From NCBI RefSeq assembly GCF_021117365.1, contig NZ_CP088262.1:3598501-3662500 (forward strand): a DNA stretch of 64,000 nt, written 5' to 3'. The DNA is from Nocardioides sp. cx-173. Its GTDB lineage: Bacteria > Actinomycetota > Actinomycetes > Propionibacteriales > Nocardioidaceae. How positions within the stretch are numbered: position 1 is the stretch's first letter; every line of letters starts with the position of its first letter. Under the pieces are notes generated by a model that made no database searches, was not told the DNA's origin, and worked only from the letters and a program-made list of their open reading frames with translations. A program made the translations under genes and the position numbers. Below are positions 18,366-27,807 of the stretch, piece by piece.

Positions 18366-19304
18366 TCAGGCCCGCGCCTGCGCGATCGCGTAGAGGGCGA
18401 CCGAGGCCGCGACCCCTGCGTTGAGCGACTCCAGGCTGTGCGCCATCGGGATCGACACCAGCTGGTCACAGGTCTCGGCGACCAGGCGGGAGAGCCCGTT
18501 GCCCTCCGAGCCGACGACGAGCACCAGGGGCCCGTCGGCCAGGTCGAGGTCGGGCAGCGACACCTCGCCGTCCGCCGCGAGGCCGACCACCATGCAGCCG
18601 GCGTCCTGGAAGGCCTTGAGCTGGCGGACCAGGTTGACGGTCTGGGCCACCGGGATCCGGGCGGCGGCGCCGGCGCTGGTCTTCCAGGCCGACGCGGTCA
18701 TGCCGGCGGCGCGCCGCTCGGGGATGACCACGCCGTGCGCGCCGAAGCCCGCGGCACTGCGGATCACCGCGCCGAGGTTGCGCGGGTCGGTGACCGAGTC
18801 GAGCGCCACGATCAGCGGCGGCTCGTGGTTGGCCGCGGCCAGGTCGAGCAGGTCGTCGGCGTGGGCGTACTCGTACGGCGGGATCCGCGCGGCCAGGCCC
18901 TGGTGGACGGCGCCGCTGGTCATCCGGTCCAGCTCGCCCTTGCTCACCTCGAGCAGGTTCAGGCCCCGGTCGGACGCGATCTGGAAGGCCTCGCGCAGCC
19001 GGCCGTCGCGCTCGGCGCCCTCGGCGACGTAGACGCCGGTGACCGGCACGCCCTCCCGCAGCGCCTCCACGACGGAGTTGCGCCCGGCGACCCACTCGGC
19101 GTCGGTGCCCTTCTTGCGCGGGCGGGTCGAGGTCGAGCGCGACGACCTCTGCTCGGCCTTGTAGGCCTTGTGGTACGGGCGCTCCTTGGCCTTGGGCGTG
19201 GGGCCCTTGCCCTCCAGGCCACGCTTGACCCGCCCACCGGATCCGGCCGTGGGCTTCTTGCTGGTCTTGCGGATCGCGCCTTTTCTGCTGCTGTTCCCGG
19301 GCAT
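18366..19304 (-). CDS. rlmB: 23S rRNA (guanosine-2'-O-)-methyltransferase RlmB
   Basis: A 312-residue SpoU/TrmH-class methyltransferase expected to methylate G2251 of 23S rRNA. After a basic, low-complexity N-terminal extension of about 70 residues, common in actinobacterial RlmB, comes the substrate-binding domain (WVAGRNSVVEALREGVP) and the knotted SpoU domain with motif 1 in DSVTDPRNLGAVIRSAAGFG, motif 2 in VVGSEGNGLSRLV and motif 3 in IPMAHSLESLNAGVAASV. The ATG at 19304 shares one base with the cysS stop (TAATG), which supports this start over the upstream GTG-type codons. Confidence 0.93.
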   Translation of the reverse strand: MPGNSSRKGAIRKTSKKPTAGSGGRVKRGLEGKGPTPKAKERPYHKAYKAEQRSSRSTSTRPRKKGTDAEWVAGRNSVVEALREGVPVTGVYVAEGAERDGRLREAFQIASDRGLNLLEVSKGELDRMTSGAVHQGLAARIPPYEYAHADDLLDLAAANHEPPLIVALDSVTDPRNLGAVIRSAAGFGAHGVVIPERRAAGMTASAWKTSAGAAARIPVAQTVNLVRQLKAFQDAGCMVVGLAADGEVSLPDLDLADGPLVLVVGSEGNGLSRLVAETCDQLVSIPMAHSLESLNAGVAASVALYAIAQARA

Positions 19305-20689
19305 TACAGGGTCCACCTTGCTCCGGCAGCGGTGTCCTCGATCTCGATCCCCGCTGCCTTGATCTGGTCGCGGATGGCGTCCGCGCGCGCGAAGTCCTTC
19401 TCAGCCCGGGCCTGGGCGCGCTGCTCGAGCAGGCCGGCAACGAGGACGTCGACGGCGGCGCTCAGCTTGGCGTCGTCGCCGGAGCCGCCCCAGGCGGGGT
19501 CCTGCGGGTGCAGGCCAAGCACGTCCAGCATGGCCAGCACCTCGGCGGCGGCCGGGGAGGCGTCTCCTGCGGCGGCCAGCAGCCGGTTGCCCTCGCGGAC
19601 GGCGTCATAGAGGACCGCCACCGCCGCCGGCGTACCGAGGTCGTCGTCCATCGCCGCGACGAAGGCGTCCGGGAGGGTGCCGGTCTCGACCTCGGGGGCA
19701 CGCTCCAGGAAGCTCTCGATGCGGCGCAGCCCGGCCGCGGCCTCGTCGAGCGCCTCGAAGCTGAACTCCACGTGCGAGCGGTAGTGGGCCATCAGCAGGT
19801 AGAAGCGCAGCTCGATGCCGCGGTAGCGCTGGAGCACCGCGGGGATGCTCAGCGAGTTGCCCAGCGACTTGCTCATCTTCTCGCCGGCGGTGGTGATCCA
19901 GGCGTTGTGCATCCAGTACGTCGCGAAGGGGCGGCCGGCGGCACGGGACTGGGCCTGCTCGTTCTCGTGGTGCGGGAAGCGCAGGTCGACACCGCCGCCG
20001 TGGATGTCGAAGGCCGCGCCGAGGTACTTGCCGGCCATCGCGGAGCACTCGATGTGCCAGCCGGGGCGGCCCCGTCCCCAGGGGCTGGGCCAGGCGGCGG
20101 TCTCGGGCTCGCTCTCCTTCTTCCAGCCCTTCCACAGGGCGAAGTCACGCGGGTCGCGCTTCCCCCGCGGGTCGGCGTCCTCGGCGGCGGCCATGTCCTC
20201 GATGCCCTGCCGGGTCAGCTCGCCGTACGACGGCCACGACCGCACGTCGAAGTAGACGTCGCCGGATCCGTCCTCGGCGGGGTAGGCGTGGCCCTTCGCG
20301 ATGAGCTCGGCGATCAGCTCGATCATCTCCGGGACGTGGCCGGTCGCGGCCGGCTCGTAGGTCGGCGGCGCGACGTTGAGCGCGCGGTAGGCGCGGTCGA
20401 GCTCGCGGTGCATCTCGTAGGCGAGGTTGTACCAGGGGCGGCCCTGCTCGGCGGCCTTGGTGAGGATCTTGTCGTCGATGTCGGTGACGTTGCGGATGAA
20501 GGTGACGTCGAAGCCGCGGTGGCGCAGCCAGCGCTGCAGGACGTCGAAGTTGACGCCGGAGCGGACGTGGCCGACGTGCGGCTCGGACTGCACGGTGAGC
20601 CCGCACAGGTACAGACCCGCCTTCCCCTCCTCGAGGGGGACGAAGTCACGGACCTCGCGGGTCGCGGTGTCGTAGAGCCGGAATGTCAC
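19304..20689 (-). CDS. cysS: Cysteinyl-tRNA synthetase
   Basis: A 461-residue class I synthetase that charges tRNA-Cys. The signature HIGH is HVGH (residues 38-41, within [17 protein letters not shown]), KMSKS is intact in [13 protein letters not shown], and zinc ligands are seen at Cys29 (YLCGLTV), in WHIECSAMA and in [10 protein letters not shown]. Length is normal. A GTG start at 20689 gives [12 protein letters not shown]. The first residue block CGLTVQ replaces the more usual CGPTVY. It forms an operon with rlmB, overlapping by one base, as in many actinobacteria, but ispF is in the opposite orientation 3 kb away. Confidence 0.96.
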   Translation of the reverse strand: MTFRLYDTATREVRDFVPLEEGKAGLYLCGLTVQSEPHVGHVRSGVNFDVLQRWLRHRGFDVTFIRNVTDIDDKILTKAAEQGRPWYNLAYEMHRELDRAYRALNVAPPTYEPAATGHVPEMIELIAELIAKGHAYPAEDGSGDVYFDVRSWPSYGELTRQGIEDMAAAEDADPRGKRDPRDFALWKGWKKESEPETAAWPSPWGRGRPGWHIECSAMAGKYLGAAFDIHGGGVDLRFPHHENEQAQSRAAGRPFATYWMHNAWITTAGEKMSKSLGNSLSIPAVLQRYRGIELRFYLLMAHYRSHVEFSFEALDEAAAGLRRIESFLERAPEVETGTLPDAFVAAMDDDLGTPAAVAVLYDAVREGNRLLAAAGDASPAAAEVLAMLDVLGLHPQDPAWGGSGDDAKLSAAVDVLVAGLLEQRAQARAEKDFARADAIRDQIKAAGIEIEDTAAGARWTL

Positions 20690-20738
20690 CTGCCAAGTCT
20701 AGGAGTTGCGGGTGCCCAGACCCGCATCGAGCGAGTCT

Positions 20739-20761
20739 GTGACAGAAGTGACTGGTGTGAC
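20739..20761 (+). promoter_or_regulatory. Three direct GTGAC repeats between divergent genes
   Basis: GTGAC occurs at 20739-20743, 20748-20752 and 20757-20761, an exact 9-base period, in the 85-base gap between cysS (minus) and the secreted C39 protein gene (plus), ending 13 bases before the latter's start. Regularly spaced direct repeats like this usually bind a dimerising regulator. The regulator is not known, and the role is inferred only from the spacing. Confidence 0.4.
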
Positions 20762-20774
20762 TTACCGTGGATCG

Positions 20775-22055
20775 GTGCGCCTCCCCTTCCCCGCCCTGCT
20801 CACCACGACCGCCGCCGCCAGCCTCGGCCTCGCGCTCCTCGCGCCGCTGACGCCCGCCACCGGCGCCTCGACGTCCTCGTCCTCGTCCGCCGTCGCGGCC
20901 GAGCCGCGCGCGATCGCCTACACGCAGTGGGACAGCGGGGCCGAGCTGCGCACCGGCGCCCGCACCGGGACGATGGTCCTCAAGGGTCGCCTGGCCGTCA
21001 CGAAGGCGGCGACCGCGCGCCGTACCTATGCGGGGAAGAGCTACCAGGTCGGGCGCTGGCTCTCGCCGTGGACGACGACGAAGTTCGGCCTCACCGAGCT
21101 GATCGCCTCGTGGGAGGCCACCACGCCCGGCAACAGCTGGGTCGAGATCGAGGTGCGCGGGCGCACCAAGGCCGGCGCGCGGTCGAGCTTCGACGTGCTC
21201 GGGCGCTGGACCTCCGGCGACAGCCACACCAAGCGGCAGACGGTCTCGGGCCAGAAGGACGACCTGGCCAGCGTCGCGGTCGACACCTGGCGCAGCAACG
21301 CCAGCGCTGGGCTCGGCTCCTACCAGCTGCGCGTCTCCCTCATGCGCTTGCCCGGCAAGGCCAGCCCGACGGTCGACACGATCGGGGCCGTCGCCTCGCG
21401 GCTGCCCACCGGGGAGGTCGTCGAGTCCAAGCCCGGCGTCGCCCGCGGCACGGTGCTCGACGTGCCGCGCTACTCCCAGATGGTCCACGAGGGCCACTAC
21501 CCGCAGTGGGGCGGCGGCGGCGAGGCGTGGTGCTCGCCGACCTCGACCTCGATGGTCCTCGGCTACTACGGCGCGCTGCCGAAGCCGGCGCGCTACTCCT
21601 ACCTGCCCTCCGACCACGCCGACCCGTGGGTCGACCACGCGGCCCGGATGACCTACGACACGGCCTACGACGGAACCGGCAACTGGCCGTTCAACACCGC
21701 GTACGCCGCCGCGCAGACCGGCAGCGCGTTCGTCACGAGGCTGCGCTCGATGCGCGAGGCCGAGCGGTTCATCGCCGCCGGCATCCCGCTGGTTATCTCC
21801 GTGGCCTTCGCCTCGGGCGAGCTCACCGGCGCCCCGATCTCCGCCACCGACGGACACCTGCTCGTGGTCGTCGGCTTCACCCAGTCCGGCGACGTGGTGG
21901 TCAACGACCCCGCCTCCCCCACCCGCGCGGGCGTGCGCCGTACCTATGACCGCGGCGAGCTCGAGAACGCCTGGCTCCCCACCACCGGCGGCACCGCCTA
22001 CGTCATCACCGACCCCACCCACCCGGTCCCCGCCACCGCCCACAGCAACTGGTGA
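20775..22055 (+). CDS. Secreted C39-like (papain-fold) peptidase-family protein
   Basis: A 426-residue exported protein. Residues 1-30 form a signal peptide (MRLPFPALLTTTAAASLGLA and a following ATGAS cleavage region). The first half is a beta-rich domain; the second half is a Peptidase_C39_2-type papain-like domain with the candidate nucleophile Cys253 in GEAWCSPTSTSMVLGYYG, His361 in GHLLVVVGF, and an Asn in VVNDPASPTRAGVRR. This suggests a cell-wall or extracellular cysteine peptidase, but the family also includes inactive members. The GTG at 20775 was chosen because the signal peptide then starts directly; the upstream frame from 20706 would bury it. Confidence 0.82.
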   Translation: MRLPFPALLTTTAAASLGLALLAPLTPATGASTSSSSSAVAAEPRAIAYTQWDSGAELRTGARTGTMVLKGRLAVTKAATARRTYAGKSYQVGRWLSPWTTTKFGLTELIASWEATTPGNSWVEIEVRGRTKAGARSSFDVLGRWTSGDSHTKRQTVSGQKDDLASVAVDTWRSNASAGLGSYQLRVSLMRLPGKASPTVDTIGAVASRLPTGEVVESKPGVARGTVLDVPRYSQMVHEGHYPQWGGGGEAWCSPTSTSMVLGYYGALPKPARYSYLPSDHADPWVDHAARMTYDTAYDGTGNWPFNTAYAAAQTGSAFVTRLRSMREAERFIAAGIPLVISVAFASGELTGAPISATDGHLLVVVGFTQSGDVVVNDPASPTRAGVRRTYDRGELENAWLPTTGGTAYVITDPTHPVPATAHSNW

Positions 22056-22082
22056 TCGGGGCGGCGCGGCGTTGACGCGACC

Positions 22083-22156
22083 CTTGTAACTCACCGTTAC
22101 GCCTTCTGCCATGCCCTTACAAGGGCGTGCTAGAAGCAGTAACGGTGAGTTACAAG
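22083..22156. terminator. 74-base inverted repeat between convergent genes
   Basis: Perfect 18-base arms, CTTGTAACTCACCGTTAC (22083-22100) and its complement (22139-22156), enclose a second nested hairpin whose core is GCCCTT-AC-AAGGGC (22113-22126). All pairs share one centre at 22119.5. It lies between the 3' ends of the C39 protein gene and the minus-strand molybdopterin enzyme, so it can terminate both. The strong 18-base symmetry is more than a terminator needs, and it may also be a dispersed palindromic element or a protein-binding site. Confidence 0.7.
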
Positions 22157-22174
22157 CACGGCGACGCCCACCGC

Positions 22175-23728
22175 TCACCCGGACACCGACAGGTCGATGC
22201 CGTGCCGGCCGGTGGCGCCGTCGGGCAGGACGTCGCGCTCGACGTCGGTCTGCACGAGCCCCTCCGCGTCGGTGGCGCGGACCACGATGCGGTGCTCGCC
22301 GGGCTCCAGGTCGACCACCGCGCGCCACTGCACCCAGGTGTCGATCGTGCCCGGGTCGGCGAGGTCGGCCCGCTGCCAGGCACCGCCGTCGACGGCGACC
22401 TCGACCGCCGAGATGCCGGTGTGCTGGGCCCAGGCGACCCCGGCGACGGCCACCTCGCCCGCCGCGACCTCGGCGCCCGAGTCCGGTACGTCGATCCGGG
22501 AGGCCAGCTTGACCGGGCCACGCTCGGCCCAGCCCTTCTCGGTCCAGTAGGCCTGGATGTCGGCGAAGCGCGTGACCTCCAGGTCCACCACCCACTTGGT
22601 CGCGGAGACGTAGCCGTACAGGCCGGGCACGATCGTGCGCACCGGGAAGCCGTGCTCGATGGGCAGCGGCTTGCCGTTCATGGCGACCGCCAGCATCGCG
22701 TCGCGGTCGTCGGTCAGCGCCTCGAGCGGGGTGCCACAGGTCCAGCCGTCCTCGGAGGTCTGCAGGACCGCGTCGGCGCCCGGCTGTACGCCGGCGTCGG
22801 CCAGCAGCGTGGCGACGCGGACCCCGCTCCACCAGGCGTTGCCGATCAGGTCGCCGCCGACCGGGTTGGACACACAGTTGAGGGTCACCCAGGCCTCGGT
22901 CTTCTCGAAGGCGTTGAGCTCGTCGAAGGTCAGCTCGATCTCGCGGTCGACCAGCCCCTGGATGCGCAGCCGCCAGTCGCTCGGGTTGACCACCGGGATG
23001 GCGATGGCGGTGTCGATCCGGTAGAAGTCCGTCGCGCTGGTGAGCCACGGCGAGATGCCCTCGGCGCCGATGATCGCGCGGGGCGGGACCTGGGGGGCGC
23101 TCACGCCCGGCAGCCGCAGCAGCCCGCGGATGCGCTCCACCTCGCGGCGCCCCGCACCGACAAACCGTCCGAGCACTCCCGCCACCGCCACCGTGCCGGC
23201 GACCGCGCCGGCTCCGATGAGGAACCCGCGCCGCGAGGACTCCGGCATCGCGGCCGCCGGCTCACCGGGCACGGTCGACTCGGTCGCGGCGTCCGCCGTA
23301 CGCAGCGGGGCGGCGAGCAGCGACAGCGCGACCAGCCAGGTCACGAACCCCGCCAGCACCGGCAGCGCGTCGGTGGCGTTGGCGGTGCCCTGCGGCAGCA
23401 GCACCGCCGTCGCCGCCGCGAGCGCGAGCGCGGTCAGGATCAGCACCGGCGCCCACCAGCTGCGCCGGGCGAGGTGGCCCACGACGGCGAACAGCACGGT
23501 GACGACCACCAGGATCCCGGCGACCAGCACCGCCTTGTCCCGATGCCCCAGCAGGTCGATCGCCGCCTCGGCCACGGGACCCGGGGTCAGCCGGATGACG
23601 TCCTCGGCCACGGCGACCACGGGCGACTCGCGGATGGAGAGCAGGTTGGCGGTGAGGTAGCTCGTGGCCAGCCCCGCCGCACCGGCGAGGATCCCGGCCA
23701 GCGACCAGGCCCCGCGAGTCGACGTCAC
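22175..23728 (-). CDS. Membrane-bound molybdopterin-dependent oxidoreductase (sulfite-oxidase fold)
   Basis: A 517-residue protein with about five N-terminal transmembrane helices (residues 10-165) followed by an extracytoplasmic sulfite-oxidase-type molybdenum domain and a C-terminal immunoglobulin-like Mo-co dimerisation domain. The molybdenum-binding cysteine is in [13 protein letters not shown], preceded by the family block [35 protein letters not shown] is the pterin-site histidine/arginine region. A twin-arginine-like stretch [11 protein letters not shown] (near residue 190) follows the helices and may direct Tat-dependent export of the enzyme domain. The physiological substrate is unknown. 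It is convergent with the C39 gene and divergent from ispF. Confidence 0.88.
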   Translation of the reverse strand: MTSTRGAWSLAGILAGAAGLATSYLTANLLSIRESPVVAVAEDVIRLTPGPVAEAAIDLLGHRDKAVLVAGILVVVTVLFAVVGHLARRSWWAPVLILTALALAAATAVLLPQGTANATDALPVLAGFVTWLVALSLLAAPLRTADAATESTVPGEPAAAMPESSRRGFLIGAGAVAGTVAVAGVLGRFVGAGRREVERIRGLLRLPGVSAPQVPPRAIIGAEGISPWLTSATDFYRIDTAIAIPVVNPSDWRLRIQGLVDREIELTFDELNAFEKTEAWVTLNCVSNPVGGDLIGNAWWSGVRVATLLADAGVQPGADAVLQTSEDGWTCGTPLEALTDDRDAMLAVAMNGKPLPIEHGFPVRTIVPGLYGYVSATKWVVDLEVTRFADIQAYWTEKGWAERGPVKLASRIDVPDSGAEVAAGEVAVAGVAWAQHTGISAVEVAVDGGAWQRADLADPGTIDTWVQWRAVVDLEPGEHRIVVRATDAEGLVQTDVERDVLPDGATGRHGIDLSVSG

Positions 23729-23760
23729 ACCGTCGATTGTGGCTCAGGCATCATCGGGGG

Positions 23761-24240
23761 GTGAAGCAGCCCCGGATCGGTATCGGCACCGACGTCCACC
23801 GGCTCGTCCCCGGCGTCCCCCTCCACCTCGCCGGTCTGTCCTGGCCCGACGAGCCGGCCGGGCTAGAAGGCCACTCCGATGCCGACGTCGCGGCCCACGC
23901 CGCGTGCGACGCGCTGCTGTCGGCGGCCGGCCTCGGCGACCTCGGCTCGAACTTCGGTACGTCGGACCCGGCCTGGGCCGGCGCCTCCGGAGCGGCCCTC
24001 CTGGGCGAGACGGCACGGCGCGTGCGCGAGGCCGGGTTCGAGATCGCCAACCTCGCCGTCCAGGTCGTCGGCAACCGCCCCCGCCTGGGGCCGCGCCGGG
24101 ACGAGGCCGAGGCCGCCCTGTCGGCCGCCGCCGGCGCGCCGGTGAGCGTCTCCGCCACCACCACGGACGGCCTGGGCCTCACCGGCCGCGGCGAGGGTGT
24201 CGCCTCCATCGCCACGGCCCTGCTGCTGAGCGAGGCCTGA
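23761..24240 (+). CDS. ispF: 2-C-methyl-D-erythritol 2,4-cyclodiphosphate synthase
   Basis: A 159-residue enzyme of the methylerythritol phosphate (MEP) isoprenoid pathway, which cyclises CDP-ME 2-phosphate with release of CMP. Zinc ligands and active-site residues are visible in [10 protein letters not shown] (Asp8, His10) and [17 protein letters not shown] (His42), the FGTSD loop follows, and the CMP-binding block [18 protein letters not shown] is near the C-terminus. The GTG at 23761 gives [13 protein letters not shown]. In many actinobacteria ispF sits directly between ispD and cysS on one strand; here it is on the strand opposite cysS and 15 kb from any ispD-like gene. Confidence 0.95.
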   Translation: MKQPRIGIGTDVHRLVPGVPLHLAGLSWPDEPAGLEGHSDADVAAHAACDALLSAAGLGDLGSNFGTSDPAWAGASGAALLGETARRVREAGFEIANLAVQVVGNRPRLGPRRDEAEAALSAAAGAPVSVSATTTDGLGLTGRGEGVASIATALLLSEA

Positions 24241-24329
24241 GGCCACGCATCCCGAGGCTGACCGTCTCGGCATCGGCGTTCTGGCCCTCTCCCTTGTCAA
24301 GACCAGATCAGGTGGGCAGGCTGTCGGCC

Positions 24330-24857
24330 ATGTCTCCAGACGGGCGTGACAGCGGGCGGGGACCGGTAGTGGTCATGGGCGTGTCCGGCTCCGGCAAGAG
24401 CACCGTCGGCGCCGCCCTCGCCCAGCGCCTGCGCGCCCCCTTCGCCGACGCCGACGACTTCCACCCCGCGGCCAACGTGGCCAAGATGACCGCCGGGCAC
24501 GCCCTGGACGACGACGACCGCCGGCCCTGGCTGGAGGCCCTCGGGATCTGGCTGGCCGACCACGAGGAGGGCGGGGTGATGACCTGCTCGGCGCTCAAGC
24601 GGGCCTACCGCGACCAGCTGCGGGCGCACGCACCCCAGACGGCCTTCGTGCACCTGCACGGCGACCGCGGCGTCATCGCCCGGCGCCAGGCCACCCGGCC
24701 CGGGCACTTCATGCCGGCCTCGCTGCTGGACTCGCAGTTCGCCACCCTCGAGCCCCTCGACGACGACGAGCACGGCTTCGTCGTCGACGTGGACCAGTCG
24801 GTGGACGCGATCGTCGAGCAGGTCGCCGGGCACCTGTCCCCGCCCGGGGTCGGCTGA
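24330..24857 (+). CDS. gntK: Gluconokinase
   Basis: A 175-residue P-loop kinase that converts D-gluconate to 6-phosphogluconate, feeding the pentose phosphate pathway. The Walker A motif is GVSGSGKST (residues 17-25); ADADDFHPAANVAKMTAGHA is the gluconate kinase signature, and MTCSALKRAYRDQLR and RQATRPGHFMPASLLDSQF follow as in GntK. The ATG at 24330 was chosen from the family N-terminus. The gluconate permease starts within the stop codon (TGATG at 24856-24860), so uptake and phosphorylation are translationally coupled. No gluconate repressor gene is nearby. Confidence 0.93.
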   Translation: MSPDGRDSGRGPVVVMGVSGSGKSTVGAALAQRLRAPFADADDFHPAANVAKMTAGHALDDDDRRPWLEALGIWLADHEEGGVMTCSALKRAYRDQLRAHAPQTAFVHLHGDRGVIARRQATRPGHFMPASLLDSQFATLEPLDDDEHGFVVDVDQSVDAIVEQVAGHLSPPGVG

Positions 24858-26242
24858 TGTCCCCCGCGGTCATCCTGGCCGCGACCGAGCTGACCGAGCC
24901 GGTCGCCGGCGGCGGGCGGCTGGTGCTCGCCGCCCTGGTCGGCATCGCGCTGATCGTCGGGCTGATCACCTTCCTCAAGGTGCACCCGTTCCTGGCACTG
25001 ATCCTTGGCGGCTTCGCCGTCGGCCTCGTCGCCGGAGTGGACGTCGCCGACGTGGTCACCAGCTTCACGACCGGCTTCGGCACCACGGCGGCCGGCGTCG
25101 GCATCCTGATCGCGCTCGGCGCGATGTTCGCCAAGCTGCTCGCCGACTCCGGCGGCGCCGACGAGATCGTCGACGCCATCGTCGGGCGTGCCAGCACGCG
25201 GAGCCTGCCGTGGGCCATGGCGGCCGTGGGGGCGCTGATCGGGCTGCCGATGTTCTTCGAGATCGGGCTGGTCCTGCTGATGCCGGTGATCTACCTGGTC
25301 GCCCGGCGCGCGCAGCTCTCCCTCGTCACCGTGGGCATCCCCGCCCTGGCCGGCCTCTCGGCGATGCACGGCCTGGTGCCGCCGCATCCCGGCCCGCTGG
25401 TCGCCATCGACGCCCTGGGCGCCGACCTCGGCACCACGCTGGCGCTCGGCGTGCTCGTCGCGGTCCCCACCGTCGTCGTCGCGGGGCCGCTGTTCGCGCC
25501 GATCGCCGGGCGGTGGGTGCCGGTGCCGGCGCCCGACCGCTTCGAGGCGCGCGAGTCGGAGACGGTGGAGCGGCGGCCGTCGTTCCCGGTCACCCTGTTC
25601 ACCGTCCTGCTGCCGGTGCTGCTGATGATGGGCAAGGCGCTCGCCGACATCCTCATCGACGACGAGGACGACCCGGTACAGCGGGTGCTCGACGTGATCG
25701 GGACCCCGGTCGTCGCCCTGCTGATCGCCGTCGTCGTCGCGATCTTCACCTTCGGCCGCGGCGCGGGCATGGACCGCGCGGCCGTCGCCACGTCCATCGA
25801 GTCGTCCCTGCCGCCGATCGCCGGGATCCTGCTGATCGTGTGTGCCGGCGGCGGCTTCAAGCAGGTGCTGGTCGACACCGGGATCGGCACCCGGCTCGCC
25901 GACTGGGCCCAGGACTTCGACGTCTCCGTGATCGTCCTGGCCTGGCTGCTCGCGGTCCTGATCCGCCTGGCCACGGGATCGGCCACCGTCGCGACCATCA
26001 CCGCCTCCGCCCTGGTGGTCGGCCTGGCCGAGGGCCTCAGCCAGGGCGAGACCTCGCTCGTCGTCCTCGCCGTCGGGGCCGGGTCGGTCTTCTTCTCCCA
26101 CGTCAACGACGCCGGCTTCTGGCTGGTCAAGGAGTACTTCGGCATCTCCGTCGGCCAGACCATCAAGACCTGGTCGGCCATGGAGACGATCCTGTCGGTC
26201 ACCGGCCTGATCTTCGTGCTGCTGCTCAACCTGGTGATCTAG
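24857..26242 (+). CDS. gntP: Gluconate:H+ symporter, GntP family
   Basis: A 461-residue polytopic membrane protein of the GntP family with about 12-14 helices. Family landmarks are ITFLKVHPFLALILGGFAVG, the LADSGGADEIVDAI block, GLVPPHPGPLVAIDALGADL, and ATGSATVATITASALV; the C-terminal VFFSHVNDAGFWLVKEYFG is strongly conserved in GntP. It starts one base before the end of the gluconokinase gene and so forms the uptake half of a two-gene gluconate module. It is convergent with the NirD-like gene, 14 bases away. Confidence 0.93.
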   Translation: MSPAVILAATELTEPVAGGGRLVLAALVGIALIVGLITFLKVHPFLALILGGFAVGLVAGVDVADVVTSFTTGFGTTAAGVGILIALGAMFAKLLADSGGADEIVDAIVGRASTRSLPWAMAAVGALIGLPMFFEIGLVLLMPVIYLVARRAQLSLVTVGIPALAGLSAMHGLVPPHPGPLVAIDALGADLGTTLALGVLVAVPTVVVAGPLFAPIAGRWVPVPAPDRFEARESETVERRPSFPVTLFTVLLPVLLMMGKALADILIDDEDDPVQRVLDVIGTPVVALLIAVVVAIFTFGRGAGMDRAAVATSIESSLPPIAGILLIVCAGGGFKQVLVDTGIGTRLADWAQDFDVSVIVLAWLLAVLIRLATGSATVATITASALVVGLAEGLSQGETSLVVLAVGAGSVFFSHVNDAGFWLVKEYFGISVGQTIKTWSAMETILSVTGLIFVLLLNLVI

Positions 26243-26255
26243 CAGCAGGATCGGC

Positions 26256-26618
26256 TCAGGCCGCGTGCATCTTGCGGTGGCCGACGAGCACGACGCCGTC
26301 GACCACCTTGACGTCGTACGCCGGAACGGAGATGTGGGCGTCCTCGAGGCACTGGCCACTGCGCAGGTCGAAGGCGTGGCGGTGCGAGGGGGACGCGACG
26401 AACGGGACGTCGCCTCGGGTCCCCACGATCCCGCGCGCGATGACCGAGGCCTTCGCGAACGGGTCGTGGTTGCCGAGGGCGTAGACGTGGTCGTCCTGCG
26501 TCCGGAAGATCGCGATCGCCTGGCCGTGCACCAGCGCCGTGACGCCGCGCTCGACCTCGAGCTCGGCCACCCGGCAGACCGGCTGCCACTCCTCTGCGTA
26601 AGGGGAGCGAGGTGTCAT
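26256..26618 (-). CDS. nirD: Orphan NirD-type Rieske-fold protein
   Basis: A 120-residue protein matching the small subunit of assimilatory NADH-nitrite reductase: EEWQPVCRVAELEVERGVTA, AIFRTQDDHVYALGNHDPF and the C-terminal FDLRSGQCLEDAHISVPAYD. The Rieske Cys/His pairs that would hold a 2Fe-2S cluster are not present, as is usual for NirD. The large subunit NirB is not in the window, so either it is encoded elsewhere or this protein serves another partner. ATG at 26618 has a strong AAGGAGGT site. It is divergent from the E1alpha gene. Confidence 0.8.
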   Translation of the reverse strand: MTPRSPYAEEWQPVCRVAELEVERGVTALVHGQAIAIFRTQDDHVYALGNHDPFAKASVIARGIVGTRGDVPFVASPSHRHAFDLRSGQCLEDAHISVPAYDVKVVDGVVLVGHRKMHAA

Positions 26619-26727
26619 CGCGACCTCCTTTCGTGTCTCGGAACCTAGGTCGTGCGTGTGTGCCCCCTGTTTCGCCGTGTAACAGCCGTGAAAACGATCG
26701 CCGGCGCCCCGTCGCCGCGGCCGACCC

Positions 26728-26785
26728 TTGCCTCGGGTGACCCGCGTCACCTACTGTGTGGTCATACGTGATTGACACACGCACA
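26728..26785 (+). promoter_or_regulatory. Predicted promoter and operator of the E1/E2 dehydrogenase operon
   Basis: A sigma70-like pair, TTGCCT (26728-26733) and TACTGT (26752-26757) with an 18-base spacer, precedes the E1alpha gene. Just after it comes an operator-like element: CATACGTGA (26763-26771) and GCACA (26781-26785), followed by the perfect palindrome GCACATATGTGC (26781-26792) up to the ribosome-binding site AGGAGG. Similar half-sites at the same distance from the start region occur before both SorC-type regulator genes, so one of those regulators may act here. Confidence 0.45.
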
Positions 26786-26805
26786 TATGTGCATCAGGAG
26801 GAACG

Positions 26806-27783
26806 ATGACCGACGCGCCGATGGCCACGGCGGAGGCCGCCCGCCACGCCCTGCACACGATGTGGAGCATCCGCCGCTTCGAGGAGGCCGTGGACGACCT
26901 CTTCGCTCGCGGACTCATGCACGGCACCATGCACCTGTCCATCGGTCAGGAGGCCTCGGCGACCGGCGTCTGCATGGCGCTGCGCCCGGACGACGCCATC
27001 ACCTCGACCCACCGCGGTCACGGGCACTGCATCGGCAAGGGCGCCGACCTGACCCGGATGATGGCCGAGCTGCTCGCGAAGGAGACCGGCTACTGCCGCG
27101 GGCGCGGCGGCTCGATGCACATCGCCGACGTGGCGACCGGCAACCTCGGCGCCAACGGCATCGTCGCCGGCGGCATCCCGATCGCGACCGGCGCGGCCCT
27201 CGCCTACCGGATGCGCGGCGAGGACCGGGTGGTCGCCTGTTTCTTCGGCGACGGGGCCACCAACGAGGGCGCCTTCCACGAGGCGGTCAACCTCGCCGCC
27301 ATCTGGAAGCTCCCGGTCGTCTTCGTCTGCGAGAACAACAAGTACGGCATGTCGTTCTCCACCGAGAAGTCGATGGCCGTCGAGAACATCGCCGACCGCG
27401 CGGCCGCCTACGGGATCCCCGGCGTCACGGTCGACGGCAACGACGTCTCGGCCGTCTACGAGGCCACCCGTACGGCGGTCGACCGGGCGCGCGCCGGCGA
27501 GGGGCCCACGCTGGTGGAGAACCTCACCTACCGGTGGAAGGGCCACAGCAAGTCCGACAAGAACCTCTACCGCACCAAGGAGGAGATCTCGGAGTGGCGA
27601 GCCCTGGACCCGATCCTCCGCTTCGAGCACGACCTCAAGGAGTCGGGACTGCTGTCCGAGGAGGACATCCAGGGCATCCGGACCCAGGCGATGGAGGAGA
27701 TGCGCGACGCGGTCCGCACCGCCAACTCCGCCCCTGACGCCGACCCCTCGGACCTCCTCGACGCGGTCTTCGCGCCCGTCTGA
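26806..27783 (+). CDS. Thiamine-dependent 2-oxoacid/acetoin dehydrogenase E1, alpha subunit
   Basis: A 325-residue alpha subunit of a heterotetrameric E1 component. [19 protein letters not shown] and [16 protein letters not shown] shape the cofactor and phosphorylation-loop region, the thiamine pyrophosphate motif runs from GDGATNEG to CENNKYGMS, and [10 protein letters not shown] is a conserved C-terminal block. The layout is closest to acetoin dehydrogenase AcoA and PdhA-like proteins; pyruvate, acetoin or another 2-oxo substrate cannot be separated by sequence. A ribosome-binding site AGGAGG lies 6 bases before the ATG. It heads an operon with E1beta and E2; no E3 gene is present in the window. 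Confidence 0.9.
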   Translation: MTDAPMATAEAARHALHTMWSIRRFEEAVDDLFARGLMHGTMHLSIGQEASATGVCMALRPDDAITSTHRGHGHCIGKGADLTRMMAELLAKETGYCRGRGGSMHIADVATGNLGANGIVAGGIPIATGAALAYRMRGEDRVVACFFGDGATNEGAFHEAVNLAAIWKLPVVFVCENNKYGMSFSTEKSMAVENIADRAAAYGIPGVTVDGNDVSAVYEATRTAVDRARAGEGPTLVENLTYRWKGHSKSDKNLYRTKEEISEWRALDPILRFEHDLKESGLLSEEDIQGIRTQAMEEMRDAVRTANSAPDADPSDLLDAVFAPV

Positions 27784-27807
27784 CCAGCCCATCCCCCAGG
27801 AGCCCCC

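Noticed and set aside
26256..26618. Rieske 2Fe-2S ferredoxin
   Set aside because: The CxH and CxxH cluster ligands are absent; NirD-like proteins have the same fold without the cluster.
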